Below, piece after piece: positions 48,294 to 56,642 of a stretch of 64,000 nt of DNA. Position numbers and translations under genes: made by a program. The stretch spans positions 372,001-436,000 of the forward strand of contig NZ_FWXV01000010.1 of NCBI RefSeq assembly GCF_900176515.1, written 5' to 3'. This stretch comes from Kibdelosporangium aridum. GTDB lineage: Bacteria; Actinomycetota; Actinomycetes; Mycobacteriales; Pseudonocardiaceae. The notes below the pieces were generated by a model that saw nothing but the letters and a program-made list of their open reading frames with translations, was not told the origin of the DNA and did not search any database. Each line of letters starts with the position of its first letter. Within the stretch, counting starts at the first letter, position 1.

Positions 48294-49676
48294 ATGTGCG
48301 AAGTGTTTCAGCAAACGGTCGCCGCACACCCGGATGTCGTCGCTTTACGAACACCCGACGACAGTGCCCGGATCACTTGGCGGGAATACGGCGAGCGCGT
48401 ACGTCAAATCGCTGCCAAGTTATACGCCTTGGGTGTCAGGAAAGGCGACACCGTCGCGTTGATGATGACCAACAGACCGGAGTTCCATCTGGTCGACACG
48501 GCCGTCTTCCACCTCGGCGCCATCCCGTTCTCGATCTACAACACCAGTTCCGCCGAGCAGATCGACTACCTCTTCGGCAATGCCGAGAACCGGGTCGTGG
48601 TCTGCGAGAAGCAGTTCGAGCCGCTTGCCTGCTCAGCCGAGACCGTGCTGACCATCGAGGATCTCGCCGATGACAGCCCGGATTTCGACTTCGACGCGAC
48701 GTGGCGAGCGGTCGATCCGGACGACGTGCTGACGCTCATTTACACGTCAGGCACGACCGGTCCGCCGAAAGGCGTCGAGATCACGCATCGGAACATCAGG
48801 TTCAGCATGGCCGCTGCCTTGGAAATGCCGCAGTTCGCCGCGGCGGCCACCGACGGCCGCGTGCTGTCGTATCTGCCCGATGCGCACCTCGCCAACCGGT
48901 ACTTCGCACATTATCTGCCGATGTGTACAGGCGCGACCACCACGTGTGTCAGCGATCCGAAGACCTTGGCGTCGGTCCTGCCGAAGGTAAGGCCGACCGC
49001 CGTCGGCATTCCAGTGTGCGAAGGCTGGGCGATGTCCGAGTCGTCCGTGCACGGCACCGTCAACCGGCCTGACGCGCTGAAACCAGGCACTGTGGGCAAA
49101 CCCATGCCGGGCGTGGAGGTGAGACTCGCGGACGACGGCGAACTGTTGCTCCGCAGTCCGGCGGTGATGAAGGGTTACCGCAAGGATCCGGTCAAGACCG
49201 CCGAGGCCATCGACGCCGAAGGGTGGCTGCACACCGGCGACATCGGCACCATCTCCGACGACGGTTACGTGTCCATAGTGGACCGCAAGAAGGAACTGAT
49301 CATCTACGCGGCGGGCAAGAACATGTCGCCTGCCAACATCGAGAACGCGGTCAAGGTCGCCAGCCCGCTGATCGGATCCGTCGTCGCGATCGGCGACCGC
49401 AGGCCGTACGTCGTCGCCTTGATCACCCTGGATCCAGAGACCGGCACCGATCCGCACGCCCTCGCCCAAGATCCCGAGATCGTCCAGGCCGTGACCAAAG
49501 CCGTGCGGGAAGCCAATGCCACGCTGTCCAGAGTGGAGCAGATAAAGGCATTCCGGATCCTGCCCACGTTCTGGCTTCCCGGCGGCAACGAGCTCACGCC
49601 GACGATGAAGCTCAAGCGCAAGCCGATCGCCGAGCTGTACGCCACCGAAATCGACGCCCTCTACTCCGAGCGGTAG
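48294..49676 (+). CDS. Long-chain acyl-CoA ligase-like protein with internal deletion
   Basis: This AMP-forming ligase has 460 residues where homologues have about 580-600. The N-terminus (ALRTPDDSARITWREYGERV), the P-loop LIYTSGTTGPPKGVEITHRN, CEGWAMSESSVHGTV (A5), WLHTGDIGTISDDGYVSIVD (A7-A8), GKNMSPANIENAV and the A10-like TPTMKLKRKPI are all present. At 48990-49010, however, VLPKVRPT runs directly into AVGIPVCEGW. The normal 'FxxVPRxWEK ... S/GGAPI...EFF' segment of roughly 120 residues, which forms part of the acyl pocket, is absent in frame. The protein is probably inactive or altered. The ATG at 48294 was chosen; a GTG at 48288 overlaps the upstream stop. Confidence 0.8.
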   Translation: MCEVFQQTVAAHPDVVALRTPDDSARITWREYGERVRQIAAKLYALGVRKGDTVALMMTNRPEFHLVDTAVFHLGAIPFSIYNTSSAEQIDYLFGNAENRVVVCEKQFEPLACSAETVLTIEDLADDSPDFDFDATWRAVDPDDVLTLIYTSGTTGPPKGVEITHRNIRFSMAAALEMPQFAAAATDGRVLSYLPDAHLANRYFAHYLPMCTGATTTCVSDPKTLASVLPKVRPTAVGIPVCEGWAMSESSVHGTVNRPDALKPGTVGKPMPGVEVRLADDGELLLRSPAVMKGYRKDPVKTAEAIDAEGWLHTGDIGTISDDGYVSIVDRKKELIIYAAGKNMSPANIENAVKVASPLIGSVVAIGDRRPYVVALITLDPETGTDPHALAQDPEIVQAVTKAVREANATLSRVEQIKAFRILPTFWLPGGNELTPTMKLKRKPIAELYATEIDALYSER

Positions 49677-50659
49677 GCACCCGGCGGGCTGCCGGTCCAC
49701 CGCCGAAACGCCCGCCGGAACGCGCTCGCCTCGGAAAAACCGAGCCGGACGGCCAGATCGTCCACGGATTCCTCGCCTCGGACCAGGCTGGCGATCGCCG
49801 CGTCCCGCAGGATCTCCTCCTTGATCTCGCTGACCGACGTCTTCTGGTCGCGCAACAGCCGCCGTAGGTGCTGGACGCTGACCGACAGCCGGTCGGCGAT
49901 CTCCTCCGCGCTCGGCCATGTCCCGCTCAGCCCGCGCTCCAGGATCTTGCGGACCTGGTCAGCCGTGGTGCTCCCGAAGTCACGCCGGGCGTACCACACG
50001 CCGGGTTGATCACTCATGTACTCGGCCAGGTCCTTCTCGTCGCGCACGACCGGCGCGTCGAGCAGCGCGCTGTCGAACTCCAGCGCGACGCGGCCTTCCG
50101 GACCGTCGAACGTGGGCATCCGCCCGTACATCGGCTGGTAGTCGGCGGCGTACGGCGGCTCCGGGTACGGCAGTCGCACCGTCTTCAACGGGATCCGGCG
50201 GCCGATCAGCCAGCTGGACAACCGGTGGACCAACGCGATGAGCAGCTCGGTGCCCAAGTGCTCGGGGTCGTCGAGTTTGCTGACGTCCATCTCGACGCGA
50301 GCGATCGTCGCCCCGAAATCGGCTTTGACCCGGGGCACGCCGGTCAGCACCTTGCTCGCGCCGCAGAACCGGATGATGACTTCCCGCAGGTCGGGCGCGT
50401 GGATGATGGACAGGGCCACGAACTTCATGGTGCCCAACGGGATCGGCGGGCCGATGCCGAAGAGCTCGTCGTTGGTCAGCTGCCACAGGCCGCGGGTGAC
50501 CTTGGCCATCTGCTCGATCGTGACGCGGGTCTTCGGCCGGTACGCGATGTCGCCGGGAATGCCCGCGGCACGCAGCAGCGGCATGACATCTGTGCCACGC
50601 CGCTGTGCCTGCTTGAGCAGGCGATGCACAACGTGGATCGGCACCGTCTGCGTCGACAT
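49661..50659 (-). CDS. AraC-family transcription regulator
   Basis: This 332-residue regulator is of the OruR/ArgR-like type. The N-terminal ~190 residues are the Arabinose_bd-like effector domain (HRLLKQAQRRGTDVMPLLRA, FGIGPPIPLGTMKFVALSII). The C-terminal two HTH motifs are AEEIADRLSVSVQHLRRLLR and VDDLAVRLGFSEASAFRRAF, ending RWTGSPPGAYR. The ATG at 50659 fits. It lies 7 bp after the SDR on the same strand and 16 bp into the convergent ligase gene, and probably controls the flanking acyl-CoA operons. Confidence 0.87.
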   Translation of the reverse strand: MSTQTVPIHVVHRLLKQAQRRGTDVMPLLRAAGIPGDIAYRPKTRVTIEQMAKVTRGLWQLTNDELFGIGPPIPLGTMKFVALSIIHAPDLREVIIRFCGASKVLTGVPRVKADFGATIARVEMDVSKLDDPEHLGTELLIALVHRLSSWLIGRRIPLKTVRLPYPEPPYAADYQPMYGRMPTFDGPEGRVALEFDSALLDAPVVRDEKDLAEYMSDQPGVWYARRDFGSTTADQVRKILERGLSGTWPSAEEIADRLSVSVQHLRRLLRDQKTSVSEIKEEILRDAAIASLVRGEESVDDLAVRLGFSEASAFRRAFRRWTGSPPGAYRSE

Positions 50660-50666
50660 GCGAACA

Positions 50667-51506
50667 CTATGCCCAAGCGGCGAGCTGTTCGCCCAGTTCA
50701 GCCGGGTCCCATGGGCCGTGCGTCTCGACCGTGCCGACCGTTGTCCAGCCTTCGAGCAGTGAGATCGCGCCGCCCTGCACGATGAACACCTTGCCGGTGA
50801 AGGGACACTTCTCGCTGGCCAGGTAGGCCACGGCCGGTGCGACGTTGCTGGGGTCGAAGGCGTCGAACTCACCCTCCGGGACTTCGGCGGCGAACATCGC
50901 GCCCATTCCCGGAGTCGCCAGGGTCAGGCGGGTCCTGGCGATCGGCGCGATGGCGTTCACGCGGACGCCGTAGCGTTCCATCTCCATGGCCGCGACGAGG
51001 GTCATCGCCGCGATACCCGCCTTGGCCGCGCCGTACACGGTCTGACCTGGGTTGGGCATGGTCGTGCCGGAAATCGATGTGGTGTTGACGATCGCGCCGT
51101 TGGGCTGGCGGCCGGCTTTGGACTCGGCCTTCCAGTACGCGGCCGCGTGGTGCATCACCGCGAAGTGCCCCTTGAGGTGCACCCCGATCACGGCGTCGAA
51201 CTGGGCTTCCTCGGTGGACGCGAGGTAGGAGTCACGCAGGATGCCCGCGTTGTTGACCACCACATCAAGCTGCCCGAACTCGTCGATCGCCTGCTGGACA
51301 AGGCTTTTCGCCTGATCCCAGTCCGCGATGCTGCTCGTGTTGGCGACGGCCTTGCCACCTGCGGCGACAATCGTGTCGACGACTTCCTGTGCAGGCTCGT
51401 TGTCTACGTCGTTGACCACGACGTGCAGGCCTTCCTTCGCGAGGAGCAACGCGTGCTCGCGGCCGATGCCGCGGCCCGCGCCCGTCACGATCGCGACGCG
51501 CCCCAT
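50667..51506 (-). CDS. Short-chain dehydrogenase (3-hydroxyacyl-CoA dehydrogenase-like)
   Basis: This 279-residue SDR has VAIVTGAGRGIGREHALLLA, VVNDVDN (acidic end of the second strand, suggesting NAD), VVNNAGILRDSYLAS, the Ser in TTSISGTT and YGAAKAGIAAMT. G-R-G-I-G-R-E-H-A and the I-L-R-D motif are shared with the dehydrogenase part of multifunctional beta-oxidation proteins and with steroid/acyl-CoA SDRs. The ATG at 51506 overlaps the SRPBCC stop (TGATG). Gene order (MaoC - thiolase - SRPBCC - SDR) suggests a beta-oxidation operon. Confidence 0.86.
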   Translation of the reverse strand: MGRVAIVTGAGRGIGREHALLLAKEGLHVVVNDVDNEPAQEVVDTIVAAGGKAVANTSSIADWDQAKSLVQQAIDEFGQLDVVVNNAGILRDSYLASTEEAQFDAVIGVHLKGHFAVMHHAAAYWKAESKAGRQPNGAIVNTTSISGTTMPNPGQTVYGAAKAGIAAMTLVAAMEMERYGVRVNAIAPIARTRLTLATPGMGAMFAAEVPEGEFDAFDPSNVAPAVAYLASEKCPFTGKVFIVQGGAISLLEGWTTVGTVETHGPWDPAELGEQLAAWA

Positions 51507-51937
51507 CACGCCACCAGCTTCTCAAGGTTCGCCAACGACGTGTCGAGCTCCTTTTTGGACGCTCGCTCGATGGCTCCGGCGATCGCGCCGACGATCATCT
51601 GCCCGTCGAACGACGACGTCACCACCAACTCCGAGCTGTCGCCCTGTGGCGTCACAGCCAAAGAGATCGTCACCACCGCACCGGCCAGGCCCTTGCCGCT
51701 GATGGCCAGCTTGCGTGGTGCGTCCCATTCGTCCACGACCCACTCGATGGTGTTGGGCATGTTCAGCACGCTGGCCACGCCGGTCACCTTGGTGCCCTCG
51801 CCGACCTGGGCGGGCACTTCGCTCTTCCACTTCTGGTGGATGGTCAGCCAGTCCTGCCAGCGTCCCAGGTCCGACACGACGGACCAGATCTTGTCCGCGC
51901 CGGCGGGCAGTTCGGCGGTCTTCTCGATGGTGATCAT
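51506..51937 (-). CDS. SRPBCC (polyketide cyclase/lipid-binding-like) protein
   Basis: This 143-residue single Bet v1-like domain has MITIEKTAELPAGADKIWSV, VSDLGRWQDWLTIHQKW and GQMIVGAIAGAIERASKKEL at the C-terminal helix. It probably binds a hydrophobic acyl or sterol ligand rather than catalysing a reaction. It overlaps both neighbours by one to four bases (ATGA with the thiolase, TGATG with the SDR), so it belongs to the same operon. Confidence 0.85.
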   Translation of the reverse strand: MITIEKTAELPAGADKIWSVVSDLGRWQDWLTIHQKWKSEVPAQVGEGTKVTGVASVLNMPNTIEWVVDEWDAPRKLAISGKGLAGAVVTISLAVTPQGDSSELVVTSSFDGQMIVGAIAGAIERASKKELDTSLANLEKLVA

Positions 51938-53112
51938 GCCGTGGCTCCTCGATACGCGGTCACGACGGCCGCGCCGCCGAGGCCGATGTTGTGCGACAGC
52001 GCGACTTTGGCTCCCGGCACCTGCCGGGCATCGGCGATTCCCCTGAGCTGCCAGGTGAGTTCGGCGCACTGGGCCAGTCCGGTCGCGCCGAGCGGATGCC
52101 CCTTGGAGATCAAGCCGCCGGAGGGGTTCACCACCCATCGGCCGCCGTACGTGGTGGCGCCGTTGTCGACCAGCTTGCCGCCTTCGCCGGTCGCGCACAG
52201 GCCCAAGGCCTCATAGGTCAGCAGTTCGTTGGTCGAGAAGCAGTCGTGCAGCTCGATGACGTCCACGTCCTCGGGGCCGATCCCGGCCTGGTCGTACACC
52301 TGCCGCGCGGCGACTGTGCTCATATGCACGCCGACTATGCCCGCCGCGGTGCCGTCGAAGGTGCTGTCCAGGTCGGTCACCATCGCCTGTCCGATGATCT
52401 CCACGGCCTGGTCCTGCAGACCATGCCGCTCCACAAAGGACTCACTGGCGAGGATCGCGGCGGCCGAGCCGTCCGATGTCGGCGAGCACTGGAGTCTGGT
52501 CAGCGGATCGACGATCGGCTTGGCGTCCAGGATGTCCTGGAGCGTGTACTCGTCCTGGAACTGGGCGTACGGGTTGTTCACCGAGTGCTTGTGGTTCTTG
52601 TAGCCGATCTTGGCGAACTGTTCGACTGTGGTGCCGTACTTCGCCATGTGCTCACGCCCGGCGGCCGCGAACATCCACGGCGCCACCGGCATCGCGAACT
52701 CGTGCAGGCGGGCCAGGTGCTCGATGTGCTTGAGCAGCGGCTGTTCCCGGTCGGTGTACCCGGCCTCCAGCGAACCGGACTTCATCTTCTCGAAGCCCAA
52801 CGCCAGCGCACAGTTCGCGAGGCCGCCGCGAACTGCCCGTGCCGCAAGGTAAAGCGCGGTGGACGCGGTCGCGCAGTTGTTGTTGACGTTGACGATCGGC
52901 ACACCGGTCATCCCGAGCTCGTAGACCGCGCGTTGACCAGAGGTCGAGTCGCCGTAGCAGTAGCCGACGTAGGCCTCCTGCACCCGGTCGTAGTCGATTC
53001 CCGCGTCCTGCAGGGCTTTCGTCCCTGCCTCCTTGGCCATGGCCGGGTAGTCCCAGTCTCCGCCGGGCTTCTCGAACTTGGTCATCCCGACGCCGATTAC
53101 GTAGACCTTCAT
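51934..53112 (-). CDS. Thiolase / lipid-transfer-type acetyl-CoA acetyltransferase (Ltp-like)
   Basis: This 392-residue thiolase-fold protein of the SCP-x/Ltp branch starts MKVYVIGVGMTKFEKPGG. VNVNNNCATASTALYLAARA has the nucleophile Cys, IELHDCFSTNELLTYEALG has a His-Asp-Cys group, and ISKGHPLGATGLAQCAEL is the C-terminal motif. This branch cleaves branched or steroid-side-chain 3-ketoacyl-CoAs or acts as an aldolase. Start and stop both overlap the neighbours as ATGA, so expression is coupled to MaoC and SRPBCC. Confidence 0.88.
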   Translation of the reverse strand: MKVYVIGVGMTKFEKPGGDWDYPAMAKEAGTKALQDAGIDYDRVQEAYVGYCYGDSTSGQRAVYELGMTGVPIVNVNNNCATASTALYLAARAVRGGLANCALALGFEKMKSGSLEAGYTDREQPLLKHIEHLARLHEFAMPVAPWMFAAAGREHMAKYGTTVEQFAKIGYKNHKHSVNNPYAQFQDEYTLQDILDAKPIVDPLTRLQCSPTSDGSAAAILASESFVERHGLQDQAVEIIGQAMVTDLDSTFDGTAAGIVGVHMSTVAARQVYDQAGIGPEDVDVIELHDCFSTNELLTYEALGLCATGEGGKLVDNGATTYGGRWVVNPSGGLISKGHPLGATGLAQCAELTWQLRGIADARQVPGAKVALSHNIGLGGAAVVTAYRGATA

Positions 53113-53930
53113 GCCGTGGCTCCATACTCGGCAAGGCCGTCCTTGATCACGGTTGTCCCCTCGTCTGTCACGGTTTCGAAGGCGTAGCCGTTGCCGACTC
53201 GCCACGCTGAGGTGGTGATCGTGTGCTTCGGTTGCGCGGGCTTGCTGAACCGGACCGCGAGCCTGGTCAGCTTCTGCGGGTTCTTCAGAGCGTGCGAGGT
53301 GAAAGCCATCGTGCACAGCCCGTGGACGATGATTCCCGGCAATCCGAGGGACTTCGCGAACTCGTCACTCAGATGCACCGGCATCGGATCACCGGCCGCC
53401 TCGGAATACCGGAACGTCTGGTCCTCGTCGTACTTCTGCACGGCGACAAGGTCCGGCTCACGCTCACGAAGAGTCTCGTCGAAAGCGTGGCCGGGCCCCG
53501 TCTCCCCCTCGCTCTCAGCTTCGGCACCAGGAAAGAAGCCCGCGAAGTACTGCTCGTTGACCAGGGCGTCGTGCTGGTCACGCGTCTCGAGCTTGGTCGA
53601 CACCACGACACCCGACGACTTGCCGTGGATCCCGATCACCTTGGCCCGGCACCGCAGCACGTCACCGGGCACGATCGGCCGATGGATGTGGAAGTCGTGC
53701 TCGCCGTGCAGGATCCTCATCATCAGCTCGTCCGGCACAGCCGACATCGTGGTGTTGGCCATCGCGCGGAACGCAGGCACCACGGCGAACACCGGCGGCG
53801 CCACGCTTCCGTCCAGGTGGGCGGGCGTCGGGTCGTTGGTCGCCTCGGCATAGGCGACGATGTGCTCCCGCGTCACCGGGAACTCGACCGGTTCGTCCCA
53901 CACGCCGATCACTTCGCGGTGAAAGCTCAT
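53109..53930 (-). CDS. MaoC-family enoyl-CoA hydratase (double hot-dog)
   Basis: This 273-residue protein has two hot-dog domains. The N-terminal one has REHIVAYAEATNDPTPAHLD and PPVFAVVPAFRAMANTTM. The C-terminal one holds the hydratase-2 motif FRYSEAAGDPMPVHLSDEFA with IIVHGLCTMAF. The Asp and His of G-D-x-x-P-x-H are intact. It should hydrate a 2-enoyl-CoA, giving the substrate for the SDR downstream and then the thiolase. It is the first gene of the minus-strand operon, starting 143 bp from the divergent GMC oxidoreductase. Confidence 0.88.
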   Translation of the reverse strand: MSFHREVIGVWDEPVEFPVTREHIVAYAEATNDPTPAHLDGSVAPPVFAVVPAFRAMANTTMSAVPDELMMRILHGEHDFHIHRPIVPGDVLRCRAKVIGIHGKSSGVVVSTKLETRDQHDALVNEQYFAGFFPGAEAESEGETGPGHAFDETLREREPDLVAVQKYDEDQTFRYSEAAGDPMPVHLSDEFAKSLGLPGIIVHGLCTMAFTSHALKNPQKLTRLAVRFSKPAQPKHTITTSAWRVGNGYAFETVTDEGTTVIKDGLAEYGATA

Positions 53931-54073
53931 ACACCGACGCTAGGAGCTCTCAGCCCGAAAGCGAATGACCGCACCACGCGTAGTTCGTGACCGCGACGCG
54001 CATACACGTACCGTCCAGCCAGAGCTATGCGAGAGTCGATCGTTGCGACACGGAAATCTGGGAAGCTGGTGTC

Positions 54074-55462
54074 ATGACGAGCTACGACTACGTAGTGGTT
54101 GGCGCTGGTTCAGCCGGATGCGTCTTGGCGACACGGCTCTCCCACCATGCACGGGTCCTGCTGATTGAAGCGGGTAGCGCCACTCCACCGACGGCGTTGC
54201 CGCGGCTCGCATGGACGCTGTACGAGACCACAGCGAACTGGGGTGATCAGACCGTCGAACAGGCGTCCGTCCGCAGGCCACTGGATTTGCCCCGCGGTCG
54301 TGGGGTGGGCGGCTCGTCGGCGATCAACGCGATGGTCTTCGCGCGCGGGCATCGGTCGAGCTACGACTGGGGTCCCGGGTGGACCTTCGACGACCTCCTG
54401 CCGTACTTCCGGCGGAGTGAGACCGCGATCGGCCGCGACCCTGTGCTGCGTGGCACGGACGGACCGCTGACTGTCGCTCCCGCGCTGGACCGGCATCCGC
54501 TCGCGATCGCAGGCTTCGAAGCGGCGCTGGAAGCCGGTCATGCCGAGGCCAAGGACATCAGCGGCGGCCTGGAAGAGGGCTTCGGCTGGCCGGATCTGTG
54601 CATTGTGGATGGACAGCGGCTCAGCGTCGCCGGCGCGTACCTCCCGCAGGCCAATGTGGACATCGTCGCGGACGCCATGGTGCACCGGATCCGGATCCGC
54701 AACGGCCGGGCGGTCGGCGTGGACTACAACGACACCACAGTGGACTGTTCCGGCGAGGTCATTCTGACCGCGGGTGCGATCGGTTCGGCGCAGCTGATGT
54801 TGCTGTCCGGCATCGGTCCGGCCGATGAGTTGCATACGCTGGGCATTCCGGTCGTCGCCGACTTGCCGGTCGGCGAAAACCTGCACGACCACGCGCTGTT
54901 CTCGATCAAGTACGACAGCGCGCAACCCGTCCCGGAGAGCGTGTACAACGGCATCGAAGTCATCGGTCTGGCCGGCGACCTTCAGTTCCTCTACTTCGCA
55001 CGTATCCCTGTCGGTGACGTCTACGGCATCTACTTCTCCTTGATGGCACCGCACAGTCGCGGACGGCTCCGTCTCGCGAGCCCGCGACCTGGCGACCGCC
55101 CTCTCATCGACCCGGGCTACCTGAGCGACAGCCGTGACATGGCAACCGCGCTGACCGGCCTGGACATGGCCCGGGCGCTTGGCGCCACGCGCGCCTTGGC
55201 CCCGTGGCGCGCCGCGGAGCCGCTGATCAAGGACCCCAAGGCGTACCTTCGAGAGGAGTTGGGCTCGTATTTCCACTATGTCGGCACGTGTGCCATGGGG
55301 CGGGTTGTCGACTCTGACCTGCGGGTTCACGGTATCGAGGGGCTTCGGGTCGCGGATGCGTCGGTGATCCCGGCCATTCCGTCGGCGAATACGAACGCCA
55401 CGGTCGTGGCGATCGCCGAACGCGCCGCGGCCTTGGTGAATGAGGAGCACGTCAGCGGGTAA
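54074..55462 (+). CDS. GMC-family FAD oxidoreductase (choline dehydrogenase-like)
   Basis: This 462-residue flavoenzyme has the FAD-binding start YDYVVVGAGSAGCVLATRLS. The GMC signature is DLPRGRGVGGSSAINAMVF, and GAIGSAQLMLLSGIGPADEL is the second motif. The C-terminal block is SYFHYVGTCAMGRVVD ... PSANTNATVVAIAERAA. It is a little short for the family (~520), with a compact substrate domain. Alcohol or amino-alcohol oxidation is expected; the substrate is unknown. A small acidic protein follows 38 bp downstream on the same strand. Confidence 0.9.
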   Translation: MTSYDYVVVGAGSAGCVLATRLSHHARVLLIEAGSATPPTALPRLAWTLYETTANWGDQTVEQASVRRPLDLPRGRGVGGSSAINAMVFARGHRSSYDWGPGWTFDDLLPYFRRSETAIGRDPVLRGTDGPLTVAPALDRHPLAIAGFEAALEAGHAEAKDISGGLEEGFGWPDLCIVDGQRLSVAGAYLPQANVDIVADAMVHRIRIRNGRAVGVDYNDTTVDCSGEVILTAGAIGSAQLMLLSGIGPADELHTLGIPVVADLPVGENLHDHALFSIKYDSAQPVPESVYNGIEVIGLAGDLQFLYFARIPVGDVYGIYFSLMAPHSRGRLRLASPRPGDRPLIDPGYLSDSRDMATALTGLDMARALGATRALAPWRAAEPLIKDPKAYLREELGSYFHYVGTCAMGRVVDSDLRVHGIEGLRVADASVIPAIPSANTNATVVAIAERAAALVNEEHVSG

Positions 55463-55500
55463 CCATGCCCGGAGAGGATCATCCACGTCAGGGAGGACCC

Positions 55501-55671
55501 ATGCCGGAGTTCGGGGTCGAAAAGCCCATCGAAGACGCCATCGAGCAGCAGATCCCCGTCACTGACGACGACCGTCCCGTTGACATGGAGAGCGAGACCG
55601 ACTGGGAAGCGTCCGAAGCGGACGTGATGGAGCAGCGCCTAGAAGTCCCGGACGAGGAGCCCCGCGGCTAG
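55501..55671 (+). CDS. Small acidic hypothetical protein
   Basis: This 56-residue, very acidic protein (MPEFGVEKPIEDAIEQQIPV, then DDDRPVDMESETDWEASEAD) has no Cys and no hydrophobic core. GGGAGG lies six bases upstream of the ATG at 55501, which supports real translation. The composition and the 'P.eDaieQ...V' start resemble short actinobacterial proteins of the DUF5709 kind, but I cannot confirm this. It is probably intrinsically disordered. Confidence 0.7.
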   Translation: MPEFGVEKPIEDAIEQQIPVTDDDRPVDMESETDWEASEADVMEQRLEVPDEEPRG

Positions 55672-55691
55672 CGCTTGCGTGGAGCAGCGCA

Positions 55692-56642
55692 TCAGGAACT
55701 GACCTCACCGCAGGAGGTGCGGGCGATCAACTCAGGCTGGAAAACCAGGCTCACCGGCTCGGCCGGGCACTCGATGACGAGTTCGGCGGCTTTCCTGCCC
55801 ATGTCGTAGGTCGGCTGGGCGATCACCGTGACGCCCAGTGCCTCGGCCCACGGGAATTCGTCCATCGCCAGGAACGCGATGTCGTCGGCGATGGCGATGC
55901 CGCGGCCGGTCAGTGCGGAGTGGACAGCGGCGGTCAACCGGCCACTGGTGCACACGATCGCATCGAGCCGGTCATTGGTGTCGAACAGCGCGTCGATGGC
56001 GCCCGGCACGTCTTGCGGTGTCTCGGCAACGGTTACCGCACGCTCGGGCACCGCAAGCCCTTGGACACGCTCGATTTGGGACGGGCGGCGGCTGGCAGTG
56101 ACGACACCGATGGACCCACGACCACACGCGGCCAGATGTGCGGCCATCAGTTCACCGGCACGGACGTTGTCAAGGCTGATCGAGTGCATTCCTGGAACGA
56201 CCCGGGAAACGATCACGCACGGCGTGCCGTTGTCGGCCATTCGGCGTGTGTGGCTGTCGGCCGTGACTCCCGTTGTCACGATCAGGCCGCGTACCCGCTG
56301 CTCGTCCATTGCCCGTACCTGGGCGGCCTCCCGGTCGTCCTTGCGGAACGTGTTGGCCAGCATGACGAGGCTGTCGTTGGCCGCCGCTACTTCGTCGATC
56401 CCGCGGATCAGGTCGAGGTAGAACGGGCTGCTCAGGTCCCGGATGACGACCCCGATCGTGCTGGATCGCCCGGCGAAGATGCTCTTGGTCAGCGCGTTGG
56501 GGCTGTATTCGAGACTGGTGATCGCATCCCACACCCTGGTGGCGGTCGCCTCGGCGACGACGCCGCCGTTGATGACGCGCGAGACCGTCGCCGTGGACAC
56601 GCCTGCTTGCGCGGCAACGTCGCCGATGGTTACCCGCTTCAT
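55692..56642 (-). CDS. LacI-family transcription regulator
   Basis: This 316-residue regulator has a canonical LacI HTH and hinge: MKRVTIGDVAAQAGVSTATV SRVING (split for clarity), then NALTKSIFAGRSSTIGVVI. A periplasmic-binding-protein-like effector domain follows (SSPFYLDLIRGIDEVAAAND, AFLAMDEFPWAEALGVTVIA). The ATG overlaps the amidohydrolase stop as ATGA, making it the last gene of a three-gene operon (FAD oxidase - amidohydrolase - LacI). The TGTAACTAGTTACA palindrome before the operon is its likely binding site. Confidence 0.9.
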   Translation of the reverse strand: MKRVTIGDVAAQAGVSTATVSRVINGGVVAEATATRVWDAITSLEYSPNALTKSIFAGRSSTIGVVIRDLSSPFYLDLIRGIDEVAAANDSLVMLANTFRKDDREAAQVRAMDEQRVRGLIVTTGVTADSHTRRMADNGTPCVIVSRVVPGMHSISLDNVRAGELMAAHLAACGRGSIGVVTASRRPSQIERVQGLAVPERAVTVAETPQDVPGAIDALFDTNDRLDAIVCTSGRLTAAVHSALTGRGIAIADDIAFLAMDEFPWAEALGVTVIAQPTYDMGRKAAELVIECPAEPVSLVFQPELIARTSCGEVSS

